Assembly: GCA_030765065.1 (NCBI GenBank) | Contig: CM060984.1 | Location: forward strand, 83,725,988 to 83,789,987 | Origin: Deroplatys truncata | Taxonomy: Eukaryota; Arthropoda; Insecta; Mantodea; Mantidae | DNA length: 64,000 bases | Reading direction: 5' to 3' | Part shown: piece by piece, positions 1 to 11,170 of the stretch | Position numbering within the stretch: the first letter of the stretch is position 1 | Layout: every line of letters begins with the position of its first letter | Notes under the pieces: model-generated | What the model saw: only the letters and a program-made list of their open reading frames with translations | Told to the model about the DNA's origin: nothing | Database searches by the model: none | Translations under genes and position numbers: made by a program

Positions 1-394
1 ATTCATTATCTGTTTACCCTACTCTTATGTAGGACTTACACCCCCCAGGACTTACAAGCGGGTATTTGGGGTCAGAGGCCCGTCGAGGAGCAGACACTCA
101 TGGATCAGACACAGCATCCAGGATGGGTGATCAGCCCGATGCCTGGTATGGGATGAAGGAAGTAGATGAAACGAAATGTTGGTGAAATGGATGAAAGGAA
201 AGGTGATGATGGAGCAGTTGGTGGAATGAATGGCGGGGGAAACCGGAGAACCCGGAGAAAACCCGCCCAGACGCCGCTTCGTCCACCACAAATCCCACAT
301 GCAGGTCCCTGGGATTGAACCCGGGCCTCGGTGGGAGGCGAGCGGTCTAACCACTCGACCACGGCGCCGCCTACTCTACGTAGTAGAGAAAGTA
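1..394 (+). repeat. HINE-like 3' end fragment carrying a SINE
   Basis: The last ~18 bases (about 378-394) match the 3' terminus of the common HINE-like family (ACGTAGTAGAGAAAGTAA). Its CTACTCT segment is present on both sides of the SINE at 26-370 (19-25 and 371-377), so the SINE landed in this terminus. Only the 3' end of the older element lies in the window. Confidence 0.6.
26..370 (-). mobile_element. tRNA-derived SINE, family A, copy 1
   Basis: Read on the minus strand, the head (about 300-370) looks like a tRNA: GCCGTGGTCGAGTGGTTAGA gives a pol III A box and D arm, and CCGGGTTCAATCC gives a B box about 45 bases later. The body contains a short block rich in GGAAAACC/GGAGAAAACCC. Near-identical DNA recurs at 57391-57720 and a diverged copy at 3338-3705. 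The flanks carry a 7-bp direct repeat CTACTCT, as expected for LINE-mediated insertion. No cloverleaf acceptor stem forms, so this is a SINE rather than a tRNA gene. Confidence 0.8.
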
Positions 395-477
395 AAAACA
401 GACTCAAAAACTCAAACAAGAGCTTATCAAAGCAAAAATTTCCAAATTGCAATAATGTACTAAATTAAAATAAAGTT

Positions 478-1512
478 TCATTTACAGTTGAAGTGTTGTT
501 GTGCCATTGAATTTCTATGTGCCACAGCTGTAGGTTCATTGTTCACATGGATAGGATGCTGGACTTCGTCATCCCTGTGTTGCCTTTCCCTGATGAACCG
601 GTAAAGAGGTATGTCATCTGGAGGTAGCACGTCTTTTGTCTCCACAGCAATATTTTGCAGCACAGCTGTTGCCACAATGATGTTCAGCGTGGTGTTCAAG
701 TTTGGCGCGTTATCCCATACTGAGTACAGGAAAACGCCTTTTCCACACTCCAATTGCACGCTCAATGCAGTTGCATGTTCTGGTGTGAGAAGAGTTGTAT
801 CTATTTTGAGCTCTTGTTTTAGGATGCAGGTAGGGGGTTAAAATATATTTTTTAAAGGATAGCCGCTATCACCAAGCAGCACACCTTCATTTATCGCTCC
901 CATTTCGAACAGAGCGCGTATGTGGGAGTTATTAAATATGGTACTGTCGTGTGTTGACCCAGGCCACCTAGCTACAATGTTCCTGATGTTTAGGTTACAG
1001 TCACTAATAACTTGCACATTAATCGAAATGTAACCCTTGCGGTTACGGTAAATTTCTGACCTTTCACCACCGGGAGATAGAATTCTCACGTGCGTGCAGT
1101 CTAGTGCTCCCAGAACGCCTGGAAATTGGTACATGTGATACAAGTTATTTATGATTGCTGGACGTTCCTCTGCAGAAGAAAAGGTTATGTACCGCGCACA
1201 TCGTGAAGCCATTGCTTCGGAAACTGTCCGGATAAACCCTACACTGTGGATTTTGAAATGGCAACTCTGTCTCCGACCATTAAATGAAATGTGGAGTAGC
1301 ATAAAACCGCAGGGTTATTAACACCTGCAACATTGGAGTAAGAGGCAAATTCCTATTGGTAACATATTCTAACCTCTCTCGTAATTCATCTACAACTCTG
1401 CCCACCACCACTTTTGACAGTCTGTATCGCTTTAAAAATTCCCCTTCATCCAGGATGTCAAAATCATTTCGACGCACAGCTCTTCTCCGGTTCCGAACGG
1501 CAAAAGTTAACT
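478..1512 (-). pseudogene. HARBI1-like (PIF/Harbinger) transposase, broken
   Basis: The protein order on the minus strand is that of HARBI1 transposases. An N-terminal part (about 1280-1510) contains EFLKRYRLSK and LPLTPMLQVLITLRFYAT. A catalytic core (838-1302) contains GVLGALDCTHV with the first Asp and WPGSTHDSTIF with the second Asp. A C-terminal part (478-765) contains NIIVATAVLQNIAV. The third acidic residue survives in another frame (Glu codon at 761-763, context CIERAIGVWKRRF). At least two frameshifts and one stop (838-840) separate the pieces, and no ATG start is left before an upstream stop. Such enzymes cut and paste PIF/Harbinger transposons with a Myb-like partner protein, which I do not see here. 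The flanking TTAAC-rich DNA at about 1575-1690 could be the element end, but I could not pair it with a second terminus. Confidence 0.85.
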
Positions 1513-1559
1513 ACAATAGCTCCGCGTCTACTGCTTGATTTGCGACAGACTGCTTTAAC

Positions 1560-1695
1560 ACAGGGGTATCGGGATGTTAATTTAACAGTGATTTAACACT
1601 GTATTAACGTTAACATTGTTTCATGAAACAGAATTTTTGTTAACGTCGGTGTTAAATCGCTTTAACATCGTTTTAAAACTTAACATCTGTAGGCG
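1560..1695. repeat. TTAACA-rich block beside HARBI1 pseudogene
   Basis: The motif GTTAAC/TTTAACA recurs about every 12-20 bases in both orientations. It may be the 5' terminal or subterminal region of the Harbinger-type element, because it lies just upstream of the transposase. No matching inverted copy is visible on the far side near 460, so the element boundary is not proven. Confidence 0.35.
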
Positions 1696-1954
1696 CTCAG
1701 TATCACAAAGACATAAGACATTCGAAATGGATTGTCAAGATGGGTTTGTACCAGGAAGGCATGGAAGTCCTGTTTTAAATTAAGTACCTCAAATCAAACA
1801 GTGATATGTAACTTGAAACAAAATTATAAAAAGGACTCGGAAATGTTGCTATTACATACAAAAGCTGAGTAACACCCTTAAGAGGAAAGCAGCTGAAACA
1901 TCACATGAGAAGTAGATTATTCCAAAGGGAATTACAGGTAATAATAAAAAAAAA

Positions 1955-2831
1955 TCTGATGAGTTACACTCACATGACTTTCTCTACTCTTGTACAATCT
2001 AATTTTACAAACGCCTATTCTCCATATGCTTCATGTTAATCGAGATATCGAGATGTCAATCTTATTGGTAATTTTCTTATAGATGCAAGGGAAATATGGT
2101 AGCTTTTAAGCGATAGTCAAATATTTTAAGAGCTGGTTGCTATGTGGAGTATTCCATTCTCTTTGCATTACCAGGACAAAAAAGAAAAATGAATAACGAA
2201 TTCCCATTTGAGAAAAAGTATTGGAAAATTTAAGGAAATAACAAGCAATATCTTGAAAACGGTTCACTCAACAAAAGAAATGTATATGGCATAAGTTGTG
2301 TATTTTAACGCGATCTACATTTTTTGTGTAGTAAAATTTTGTCTATCTCTTATGGTTTACCAGTTATGCAAAAGTCGTTCACAATGAAGAATACTTTTGG
2401 AGACATTCCCAGAAAATTCGAGATATACATTTCATTTCTCATGACATTATCTTAAACATATGATATTTTCATCAAAATCGTTAGATCCATTTTTGAGAAA
2501 ATTAAAATTTTCGAAAAATCTTCCATGTAAAGGGTAGTCTGGGGTGGGGGGATTTTCTTGAAAACCTTCGTGTCGCATCTCTGGAAGATACTGAACCTAA
2601 ATACCAAGTTTGGTGTTTATCCGACTGTTTGTTTTTGAGTTATGCTGTTCACAGACACACAGACACACAGACAGACACACAGACACACAGACACACAGAC
2701 AGACACACACACGGACATGTTTCCAAAAATGCTTTTTTTGGATTCAGTGATTCTCAAAACATGTATTTCCGGTGAAATCTCGGTATCGAATTTTTGGGTG
2801 GAATGCAATACTATACGTAGTAGAGAAAGTA
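1955..2831 (+). mobile_element. HINE-like element, young copy 1
   Basis: The copy starts TCTGATGAGTTACACTCACATG, carries the subterminal ACTTTCTCTAC about 23 bases in, and ends TATACGTAGTAGAGAAAGTAA. The inverted match GTAGAGAAAGT at the 3' end is perfect. An AC/AGAC microsatellite occupies about 2650-2712. The palindromic segment before the 3' end is partly deleted in this copy (CAATACTATACGTAG, lacking the TTCCCCTACTT stretch). It is closely similar to the copies at 5392, 7865, 22620 and 59917. The open frames seen across it are not conserved as a gene. Confidence 0.85.
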
Positions 2832-3337
2832 AAAAGATTTCTTAATGAAAACGATGGCAGTGCAGCAGAGCACCATCGCCAGATTAGAGTTTGCAGTTTC
2901 ATTTAAGTTTCTACCAGCGTAAAGGTTAAGGACATATCTTTTACCACGTTGCACAACAGTTCCAACATTAAAATACGAAGGCTATAAGCTTTGCAAGGAA
3001 CATTTTAACCGTACCTGTAACACGTTATATACTCATCTAATTAGTAATAAACATGTTTACACTTCGTTACAGGCGGTTCTAAGTCTGCAAAGTTGCAAGT
3101 TGTTTATATTTAGATATAGCATAATGCGGTATTTTTGGGCCACACATCGACGAACATTTCAAAATTCCAGGGACACACCTCGTCGATGGACTAACACCTC
3201 CGGGTCCACACATGGACTAGAAATGGGATTACGGGCGCATATGGGCATCCCTGCTTTCGTTATAAAGATAGCTTCATATCTTAGGGTCAATTTAAAGTGG
3301 ACGTAATAATTTTCGATGTGAATTTAAAATTAATGAT
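2832..3337. other. unassigned interval
   Basis: AT-rich DNA between repeats. I recognise no gene, RNA or repeat boundary here. Confidence 0.5.
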
Positions 3338-3705
3338 AAACGAGAATAGCGAATGGGATGGTTCTGGCGGCAACGTCTGTGATCCACATTTGAGAGGTCC
3401 CAGGTTGAGTTCCTCGGGGCAGACCGGAGGTTTTTTCTTTTCTTGTTTTTTTCCCCTCGTTTCTGTCTTCCAGTTTTCCTCCGTCTCTAGGCGAATGCTG
3501 GGTTGGATAATTTGATCCGCGAATTTTCTTATTATTTCTTTCATCTTTACATTTAATTTCCTTCCTCTTCACTGCCATACCACGCATGGGCCGATCGCCC
3601 ATGCTGGATGAGCTATGATCCAGAGTTTGCTTACTCCTCGACAGGCTACTGTTCCAAGGCATTGGCTTGTAAGCCCTTGGGCATTTAAGTTCTACAAAAA
3701 GGAGG
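3338..3705 (+). mobile_element. tRNA-derived SINE, family A, diverged plus-strand copy
   Basis: The head has an A-box-like GATGGTTCTGGCGG and a B-box-like AGGTTGAGTTCC about 40 bases later. The middle carries GCGAATGCTGGG, the reverse of the CCAGCATTCGCC core seen in the other SINEs. The tail (about 3587-3690, from GGGCCGATCGCCCATGCTGG through CCTCGACAGG to GGCTTGTAAGCC) matches the reverse complement of positions 35-135. It is older than the other two family A copies. Confidence 0.65.
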
Positions 3706-4624
3706 GTATCAGTTAAAGCAGAAGAGGATAAACAAGAAACATATTTTCTTTGTTCAAACTGTCAAAAATTAAATTAATAAACAGTTACATTATTATTCTA
3801 ATTTCATATTATTTGAGTTTAATAATAAGAATATATAAAAATAATGCCTTCTTGAAGTTTTCTAAAAAACAATTGGTTGACAAACTTTCCTTCCTAGCAT
3901 TACACTCCCTTTGAGCTTCAACAGCTCCCATGCCCCCTAAAGCAACCGCAAATAAAAGAGTTAAAACTTCCTGGAAACACACAATTAGAGAATAATGTAG
4001 TATAAATGGGATGGTATCAGAATTCACAACGGTACATTCAAAGGGAAATAAAAAATAATAAGTGAACAAAAAGCTAATAAAAGCCTGTTGCTTCCTCCAA
4101 TGCAATGTTACTATGAAGGGAAGGCTTAATCACGTAACTGGATTATTTAATGTGTTAATTCCACAAGCATTAATTTACTTGTACATTTTTAATGAGGGAC
4201 GGTGGGTGAACATTTATTGCGAAAGTTACACATATGTAAACTACTTATTTGGAATAACTTAACTATTTTCAGAAGTAAAAAATAAAATATGCCATCTTAA
4301 TACTAAAAAGTTACTGTTTTCCAAATGTACTGGATCATATTCCATACATTTAAAACATTGTTCTTCAGTTAAATATATGAATATTAACTATGCTATATTT
4401 GTTTTCTTATTTTATAAGAGTAGATAGGAATTTAAAAAAGCAACTCTCTTCAGCAACCCTCAATAAGTGAAAAGCTATTCAACCTATAACAGTGAAACTT
4501 GAGGATGTCAATACAAATAATAAGTGGTTACTATTTATCCTAAAAATATGGAAAATAAAACGTCTCCCTCTTAAAACAATTTGAATTAAAACACACTGGA
4601 ATATCACTGCTCTCATTTCGCAGC
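3706..4624. other. unassigned interval
   Basis: AT-rich, with only short frames that match nothing I know. No repeat family is recognised. Confidence 0.5.
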
Positions 4625-6413
4625 CATTTTTACTTTCTGTACTACGTATAGTAAATAGGGGAAGTATTGTGTTCTACCTAAAAATTCGATATCGAGATTT
4701 CAGTTGTTTTGAGCTCCTGAGTCCATAAAAAGCCTTTTGAGAAAAAGGTCCGGGCGTGCGCGCGTGTCTGTATGTGAACAGCATAACTCAAAGACAAAAG
4801 TCATATAAACACCAAATTTGGTATTTAGGTACAGGTAGCTTCCAAAATGCGATATAAAGATCTTCAAGCTAATTTCCACTCCAGGCTACTCTTTACATGG
4901 AACATTTTTTAATTTTTTTTATTTTCTAAACAATGGCTATAAGATTTTCATTAAAATACCGTAAAACAAACATATTTACGTCACAAATAAAATGTATATC
5001 TTTAATGTTCTAGGAATAGACCTCATTTGCAAGAAATGTTGTACAATCCTGTATAACCATTAACCTTAAGCGATAGACGTAAACGAAGTACAAAAAAGGT
5101 GTAGATCTCTCTAAAATACACAATTTATTTCAAATGAGTTTTTGTGGCATAAGCTATTTCTGAGATATCCGTTATTAAAGGTTCGAATATGTTCATTTCT
5201 TCGTCATTAAGTCATTCGTTTGTTTCTTGCAATTGTATGGAAACAGCATGGAATTTTAAGGCCATCGTATAGCGTCCTGTTTTTAAACATTTGACTTCGC
5301 TGTTCTCTTTATATCTACCTATAGCGAAATGTGTAATGTAGCTATTTCTGCAAAGATTTATTTGTATTACAATGCAGTAGATGGAAAAAAATCTGATGTG
5401 TTACACTCACATGACTTTCTCTACTCTTGTACAAACTATTTTTACAAACTCTTATTCTCCATCTATTTCATATTAATCGAGATAAACATTTACAGAAACG
5501 ATCTTTTGACATGCAAAGAGAATTACATTTTACACATAGGGACCAGTTCTAAAAGTATTTGACTATCGCTTAAGGCGTACTATGTTCCCCTTGTTTTGTA
5601 ATTCCAAGGGTAATATAGAAATACAGTAGCCTTTAAGCATAGACATATCTCTTAATAGCTGGTTGCTAGGTGCAGCACCATTCTCTTTGCCACAAATTAA
5701 TACTCTTTGCATATCCAGGACAAAAAACTGAACAACGAATTCCCATTTGAGAAAATAAGTATTGAAAAATTTAAGGGAATAACAAGTAATATCTCGAAAA
5801 TGGTTCACTCAACAAAAAAAATGTATATGACATAAATTGTGTATTTTAACGCGATCTACATTTTTTGTGTAGTAAAATTTTGTCTATCTTATGATTTACC
5901 AGTTATGCAAAAGTCGTTCACAATGAAGAATACTTTTGGAGACATTCCCAGAAAATTCAAGATATACATTTTATTTGTCATGAAAATATCTTAAACATAT
6001 GATATTTTAATCGAAATCGTTAGATCCATTTTTGAGAAAATTATAATTTTCGAAAAATGTTCCATGTAAAGGGTAATATTTGGTGGGGGATTTTCTTGAA
6101 AACCTTCGTGTCGCATTTCTGGAAGATACTGAACCTAAATACCAAGTTTGGTGTTTATCCGACTGTTCGTTTCTGAGTTATGCTGTTCACAGACACACAC
6201 ACACACGGACATGTTTCCAAAAAGGTTTTTTTTTGATTCAGGGCGTCTCAAAACATGTATTTCCGGTGAAATCTCGGTATCGAATTTTTGGGTGGAATAC
6301 AATACTTCCCCTACTTACTATACATAGTAGAGAAAGTAATAAGCTTTAGTAGGAATAGTCTATATACCCACTAATAAGCGATAGAGGGTAGTGAAAGTCA
6401 TGTATAATATCAG
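4625..6413 (-). repeat. old HINE-like copy interrupted by young copy 2
   Basis: The minus-oriented older element begins with TTTTTACTTTCTGTACTACG at 4628 and continues to about 5391. It resumes after the young insertion at 6339 with TAAGCTTTAGTAGGAATAG and ends near ATATCAGATTTTTT at about 6413. The same junction sequence is uninterrupted in the copy at 23699-24548, which gives the empty site. Confidence 0.75.
5392..6338 (+). mobile_element. HINE-like element, young copy 2 (nested)
   Basis: Full-length, from TCTGATGTGTTACACTCACA to TACATAGTAGAGAAAGTAA, with subterminal ACTTTCTCTAC / GTAGAGAAAGT, a short (AC)n tract at about 6188-6207 and the near-palindromic CTACTTACTATACATAGTAG at the 3' end. 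It lies inside an older minus-strand copy of the same family, at an A-rich site (GATGGAAAAA / TAAGCTT). Confidence 0.85.
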
Positions 6414-6434
6414 ATTTTTTAATCATAGTCTTTT

Positions 6435-6860
6435 ATCAAAGCATCACACATGTTACATTCACATGACGTTCTCTATCCACTCTTCTACAAACAATCCCTC
6501 TTCTGCGGTTTACTTCTGTTAATCGAGATAAATGTTTGCGGAAATGCTTTCATTACCATTTCGTTATAGCCATGAGAGGACTGCAGGAGACAGAAACCAT
6601 AGTCGTGTTTAAAAATCTGGTCGCCGTATGGAGGCTTGGAAATTTCGCTCTTTGCATAACCATCGGAATAAGTTTAGATGCCTTACATTCACACAGCGTT
6701 CTGTAACCACTATCGGTTTCTTTTATATAGTTTCTACAAACTAATTTTACAAAGATTTATTTTCTGTCCACCTCAGATTAATCGAGATAACGTTTGTATA
6801 GATGAATTCAGTACACTTTTCCTGTAGTTACAAGGAGATACGGAATTACTTTATCCTATT
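6435..6860 (+). repeat. old HINE-like 5' ends, two fragments
   Basis: Diverged 5' termini begin near 6450 (CACATGTTACATTCACATGACGTTCTCTATCC) and near 6682 (CCTTACATTCACACAGCG). Each is followed by the family's conserved TTAATCGAGATAAA block. Both are truncated before the microsatellite. Confidence 0.6.
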
Positions 6861-7384
6861 TGCTATAGTACCTACCCATAGAAGGTAGAGAAATAATTGT
6901 ATTCCACACACACATTCGATATCGGGATTTTACCGGTAATACATGCTTCGAGGCCTCTTAAATCCAAAAGAAGAGACATTTTAAGAAAAATACCCATCGT
7001 GTGTGTGTGTGTCGTAGCTCTAAAACCAAAAGTCGGATAATACCACACTTGGTATATAAGTTCAGTATCTTTCAAAGATGTTACAAGAAAATCCCTCATC
7101 CCAAACTACATTTTACATTGAATAAATTTCGGTATTTTTACTATCACAATAATATTTTTATAGTATAGGGTTCGATATTTATATTTCCTGGGAACAGTCT
7201 GTGAAGTCTTCGTTTGGAAAGAATTTGGTATATTTTGATTAACTGGTAAACTACAATAAACAATTACTTTTCAAAATTGTAAATCCCCTTAAAAAAACAA
7301 TTTATTCAAATAACATTTTTGTGGCATCAGCCATTTTCGAGATATTCGATGTTGTTTTAAATTTTTCAATCTCCTTTTCTTTTG

Positions 7385-7690
7385 TTCCCATTTATAAGCC
7401 GCCTTTAACATCTGAGGTCATATCGGCAGATTTTTAGCTTTGGAACAATTACTCATCGGCATTGTTGTTCACTCGCTTAGGTCGGTGTTAATCTTTTGGG
7501 TTGAATTACTTTTGGTTATTACACTAAATGTCCACACACACACACAATCACAATCAGACTCTAGGGAGGATGGAGAATAATCCTGGCTGAAGAAAAATTC
7601 CCACTCCCCCCAGCCGGGAATCGAACCCGAGAGCTCAGGAGCAACAGGCCACAGAAGCCGTCTTCAAAACATTTTGTAAAGTGCCGTCAT
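7385..7690 (-). mobile_element. tRNA-derived SINE, family D, copy 1
   Basis: The segment from ATTTATAAGCCGCCTTTAAC to about 7690 matches 48865-49155. On the minus strand the head contains CTCTCGGGTTCGATTCCCGG (B box) near 7615-7635. A short CA tract lies at about 7532-7546. It interrupts an older HINE-like copy. Confidence 0.65.
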
Positions 7691-7864
7691 TCAGTTGTTT
7701 CTCACGTCTGGAAAGAGTAGAGAATTTCAAGACCAGCATATAGCTGGATGTTTGATTATCGCTTCCCTCTCCTGTGTCCCTCTTTTATGTAGATACCTAA
7801 ATCGAAATGAATAAAGAAAGTATTTCTGCAAACCTCAATCAAAATGGAGTAGATAGAAAAAAAA

Positions 7865-8748
7865 TCTGATGTGTTACACTCACATGACTTTCTCTACTCT
7901 TGTACAATCTATTTTTACAAACGCCTATTCTCCATATGCTCATGTTAATCGAGATATCGAGATGTCAATCTTATTGCTAATTTTCTTGTAGATGCAAGGG
8001 GAATATGGTAGCTTTTAAGCGATAGTCAAATATTTTAAGCGCTGGTTGCTATGTGGCGCATTCCATTCTCTTTGCAAGTCCAGGACATAAAAAAATGAAT
8101 AACGAATTTGAGAAAAAGTATAAGTATTGGAAAATTTAAGGGGATAACAAACAATATCTCGAAAACGGTTCACTCAACAAAAGAAATGTATATAACATAA
8201 GTTGTGTATTTTAACGAGATCAACATTTTTTGTGTAGTAAAATTTTGTCTATCTCTTATGGTTTACCAGTTATGCAAAAGTCGTTCACAATGAAGAATAC
8301 TTTTGGAGACATTCCCAGAAAATTCGAGATATACATTTCATTTCTCATGGCATTATCTTAAACATATGATATTTTAAACAAAATCGTTAGAGCCATTTTT
8401 GAGAAAATTAAAATTTTCGAAAAATGTTCCATGTAAAGGGTAGTCTGGGGTGGGGGGATTTTCTTGAAAACCTTCGTGTCGCATCTCTGGAAGATACTGA
8501 ACCTAAATACCAAGTTTGGTGTTTATCCGACGGTTCGTTTTTGAGTTATGCTGTTCACACACACACAGACACACACACAGACACACACACACACAGACAC
8601 ACAGACACACACACACGGACATGTTTCCAAAAATGCTTTTTTTGGATTCAGGAGGTCTCAAAACATGTATTTCCGGTGAAATCTCGGTATCGAATTTTTG
8701 GGTGGAATGCAATACTTCCCCTACTTACTATACGTAGTAGAGAAAGTA
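7865..8748 (+). mobile_element. HINE-like element, young copy 3 (nested)
   Basis: Full-length copy with both conserved ends, subterminal inverted repeats and a long interrupted (AC)n tract at about 8556-8620. It lies in an older copy at the same position as young copy 2: GGAGTAGATAGAAAAA before it and TAAACTTCTCCAACAAGAG after it. Confidence 0.85.
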
Positions 8749-8847
8749 ATAAACTTCTCCAACAAGAGTTTGTAGAAATCATATAAAAGCAAACGATAAT
8801 GGATAGAGAAAGTTGTGTAAATGTAATACTGCAGAGATTTTAAATTT

Positions 8848-9249
8848 CACATCAATTTTAAGGACACCACAAAGATTTGAAAATAAATAGATGGGAAATT
8901 TAAACCGGAAACTGAGCCAAAATCTCCCCATGTAACGTTACGTTAAACAGTAATTGGCGCCAATCCTAATGCAGTCAAGTTTGCAACAATGTACTGTATA
9001 CTTACAGTTGTTTGCATATACACACGTGCGGCACACCCATATATAATGCAGTAGCGTTGCGTGTCAAAAAAATTTAATAGACATTTTGTTTCGAACCTAG
9101 TTCACTGTTGCTGCTGATGAGTATACTCGACAACACTCACATTTTCATTATTTCATTGTCTGCCTCACAAAGATTTCAGACAAGCAATGATCAATACTAA
9201 CTTTTTCCGCATATAAACATTTCAAACTTTCAGTTTCCAGCGAGCTTTA
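8848..9249. other. unassigned interval
   Basis: No gene or known repeat recognised. AT-rich DNA lies between the old HINE-like copy and the mariner remnant. Confidence 0.5.
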
Positions 9250-9251
9250 TA

Positions 9252-9948
9252 CGAGGATAATCCAGGAAGTAAGGGCATTTGTGTATTCCTGCTGCGCAGA
9301 TCAGTATTCGGCTTCTATCCAAGATCGAATGGTTTCCTCGACATGTTTACTCAATTAGAGTGAGTGCCAGTCGAAACAAGTTGTTATTGTGCATTCTGGG
9401 ATTGTTCAAACTGAACTGTGTGATACAAAGTCCCGCCGGTGAAGTGTTATTCGGTTTTTGCGTGCTCAGAAGTTGAACCCTGCAGAAATGTACCGTCACG
9501 TAAAGGGGGTGTATACCTATACGGTCCTGAACCAAAGAAATGTGAGAACATGGTCTGAAATATTCAACAATGGACGAACAAATGCACATGAAACTCAACC
9601 CAGACATCCGTCGCTCACCAAAATGATTTCAGGAATCGAGTGAACAACAAAATCATGCCATACAGACGCGTAACCCTAGAGTTACAGATTTCTTTCCCAA
9701 GCATTTCTCGTTGTTTGCTTGGGAAATTTTCTCCGAAGACTTTGGCTTAATGGATTGGCGGCAGCGGACTACAGTACGAGAATTTTAGAACTTGTGGACA
9801 GATATAACAAATGCTTAAATTACGGAGGTAATTATGTAGAGGAATAAGGTACATAAGTTTCGATTTTGTAAGCTATTTCTTTAAAATAAAATATCTTTCT
9901 TTTTAATTTATTAAAGGCAAACTGTCCTTATTTCCTGGTTTACCCATG
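9252..9948 (+). mobile_element. mariner-type transposon, internally deleted
   Basis: The ends are imperfect inverted repeats: left ATAATCCAGGAAGTAAGGGC, right (reversed) GGTAAACCAGGAAATAAGGA. TA lies on each outer side (9250-9251 and 9949-9950). Inside, 9458-9607 encodes the N-terminal helix-turn-helix part of a mariner transposase (RAQKLNPAEMYRHVKGVY, then NQRNVRTWSEIFNNGRTNAH). About 9785-9845 encodes the typical C-terminus (LVDRYNKCLNYGGNYVEE, then stop). The whole DDE catalytic core is missing. At about 697 bp it is a non-autonomous deletion derivative that only a related transposase could have moved. Confidence 0.75.
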
Positions 9949-9950
9949 TA

Positions 9951-10839
9951 GTTACCTTGGCTCTTCAATTGGAGGTAATGACAACCTCTAATCTAACCAT
10001 TTGTAGTACTTCACTCATCCGTCTTTCTGATAAGGATCTAGCATGGTTCGATGTAGTTTATATCTTAGACACACCATTTTTATTCGTATGTTAATGTTGA
10101 TAATGAATGTTTCATAAAAAACAGGAGCGTCGAAAGTTCTACCGTCCCTATTAAACTCGCCTTATTTAATTGTATTAACACACTGCTTTAAAGGTCACAG
10201 ATACAATAAGAAATCTACGCATACAACACCGACACTCGCCCACATAGAAGAAAGAACATTGTGTCAATGGGCAATATATACGCGCTATTGTTGCAAAGAA
10301 ATGGTAGAATATCCACCTGTCTACCCTGGCACGTAACATAAGGAGTACGGTAAAGGGAGCATGCGCAGCTGAATTCTAAACTCTGCTGAAGGTAGACATA
10401 CGGCAAAGTGTCTGTGCTAGAAGCCGCTGCGGAAGGAAGGTGAAGGCAACAGAAGCAGAGTGGACACATAAATATCTGTCCGTAAAGGAGAGAGAAGTAC
10501 CGCTTTTTTCAAAGTATAATTATAAATTAACTAACCATGTGCAATAAACGACCGCGGTTTTAATTTAATTTGATGGAAGCCTAAAAAAAGTCCTCTAAAA
10601 CAATACTTGTTTCCAAATTTAGGGTAGAAACTATCTACTCCATCTCCCCTAACGCTACGTCAACCTTTTGCCAACCACAGTCTTTACATTTATTTTCAGA
10701 GTGTTGATTCTCAGTATTTCAGCATTAAGAAGCTAAAGTGCTTTATTATCTCTGTAGGCCTTCTTTTAAATAGCTGAGAACAAACTTAATACCTGCTCTT
10801 CAGTAAACAAGCATTTATATTTCAATTTTTCTCGTACTG
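9951..10839. other. unassigned interval
   Basis: No convincing gene. A short frame at 10215-10469 is Cys-rich but matches nothing I recognise. Confidence 0.45.
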
Positions 10840-11170
10840 CTTCTGTGGACATGTTTTACTTTGCTCCCCCAACCCACACCAGTTTTACATGGACACATTT
10901 TCATAATTTTTCATTTTCCCAAAATTTGCCATAACGATTTTGGTTTTTTGGTTAAAATACTATATGTGTAAGATATTTGCATGATCAATATATGCCTTGA
11001 ATTTTCTGTGAATAGCCTGAGAAGTTCTCTTCATTCGAATGAATTGTATTTAAGTGGTAAACTGCAAAACAGAAAAAAGAAACATACTATACAAAAATGT
11101 AGAACTAATTGAAATGTACAATTATTGACTAACTCTTTTGTAGCATCAATCGTTTTCGAAATAATCGTTG
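10840..11170 (-). repeat. old HINE-like fragment
   Basis: The minus-strand internal part is recognisable by the order ACATGTTTTAC, TTTACATGGACACATTTTCA, GCCATAACGATTTTGG and TTGAATTTTCTGTGAATAGCC, ending near TAGCATCAATCGTTTTCGAA. Both termini are absent. Confidence 0.6.

Larger units (their letters stand above)
6860..8847 (-). repeat. old HINE-like copy holding a SINE and young copy 3
   Basis: The minus-strand 3' end begins near 6872 (ACCCATAGAAGGTAGAGAAATAATTG), followed by ATTCGATATCGGGATTTTACCGG. The element continues to about 7385, resumes after the SINE at about 7690-7864, and again after the young insertion at 8749 (TAAACTTCTCCAACAAGAG), ending near 8847. The order of blocks matches the uninterrupted copy at 23699-24548. 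Confidence 0.65.

Noticed and set aside
8424-8786. A protein-like stretch (FHVKGSLGWGDFLENLRVAS...) repeated in many places on both strands
   Set aside because: It is one frame across the HINE-like element, runs into the CA microsatellite (HTHTHT), is equally open in other frames and decays in older copies. The similarity is at DNA level, not evidence of a gene.
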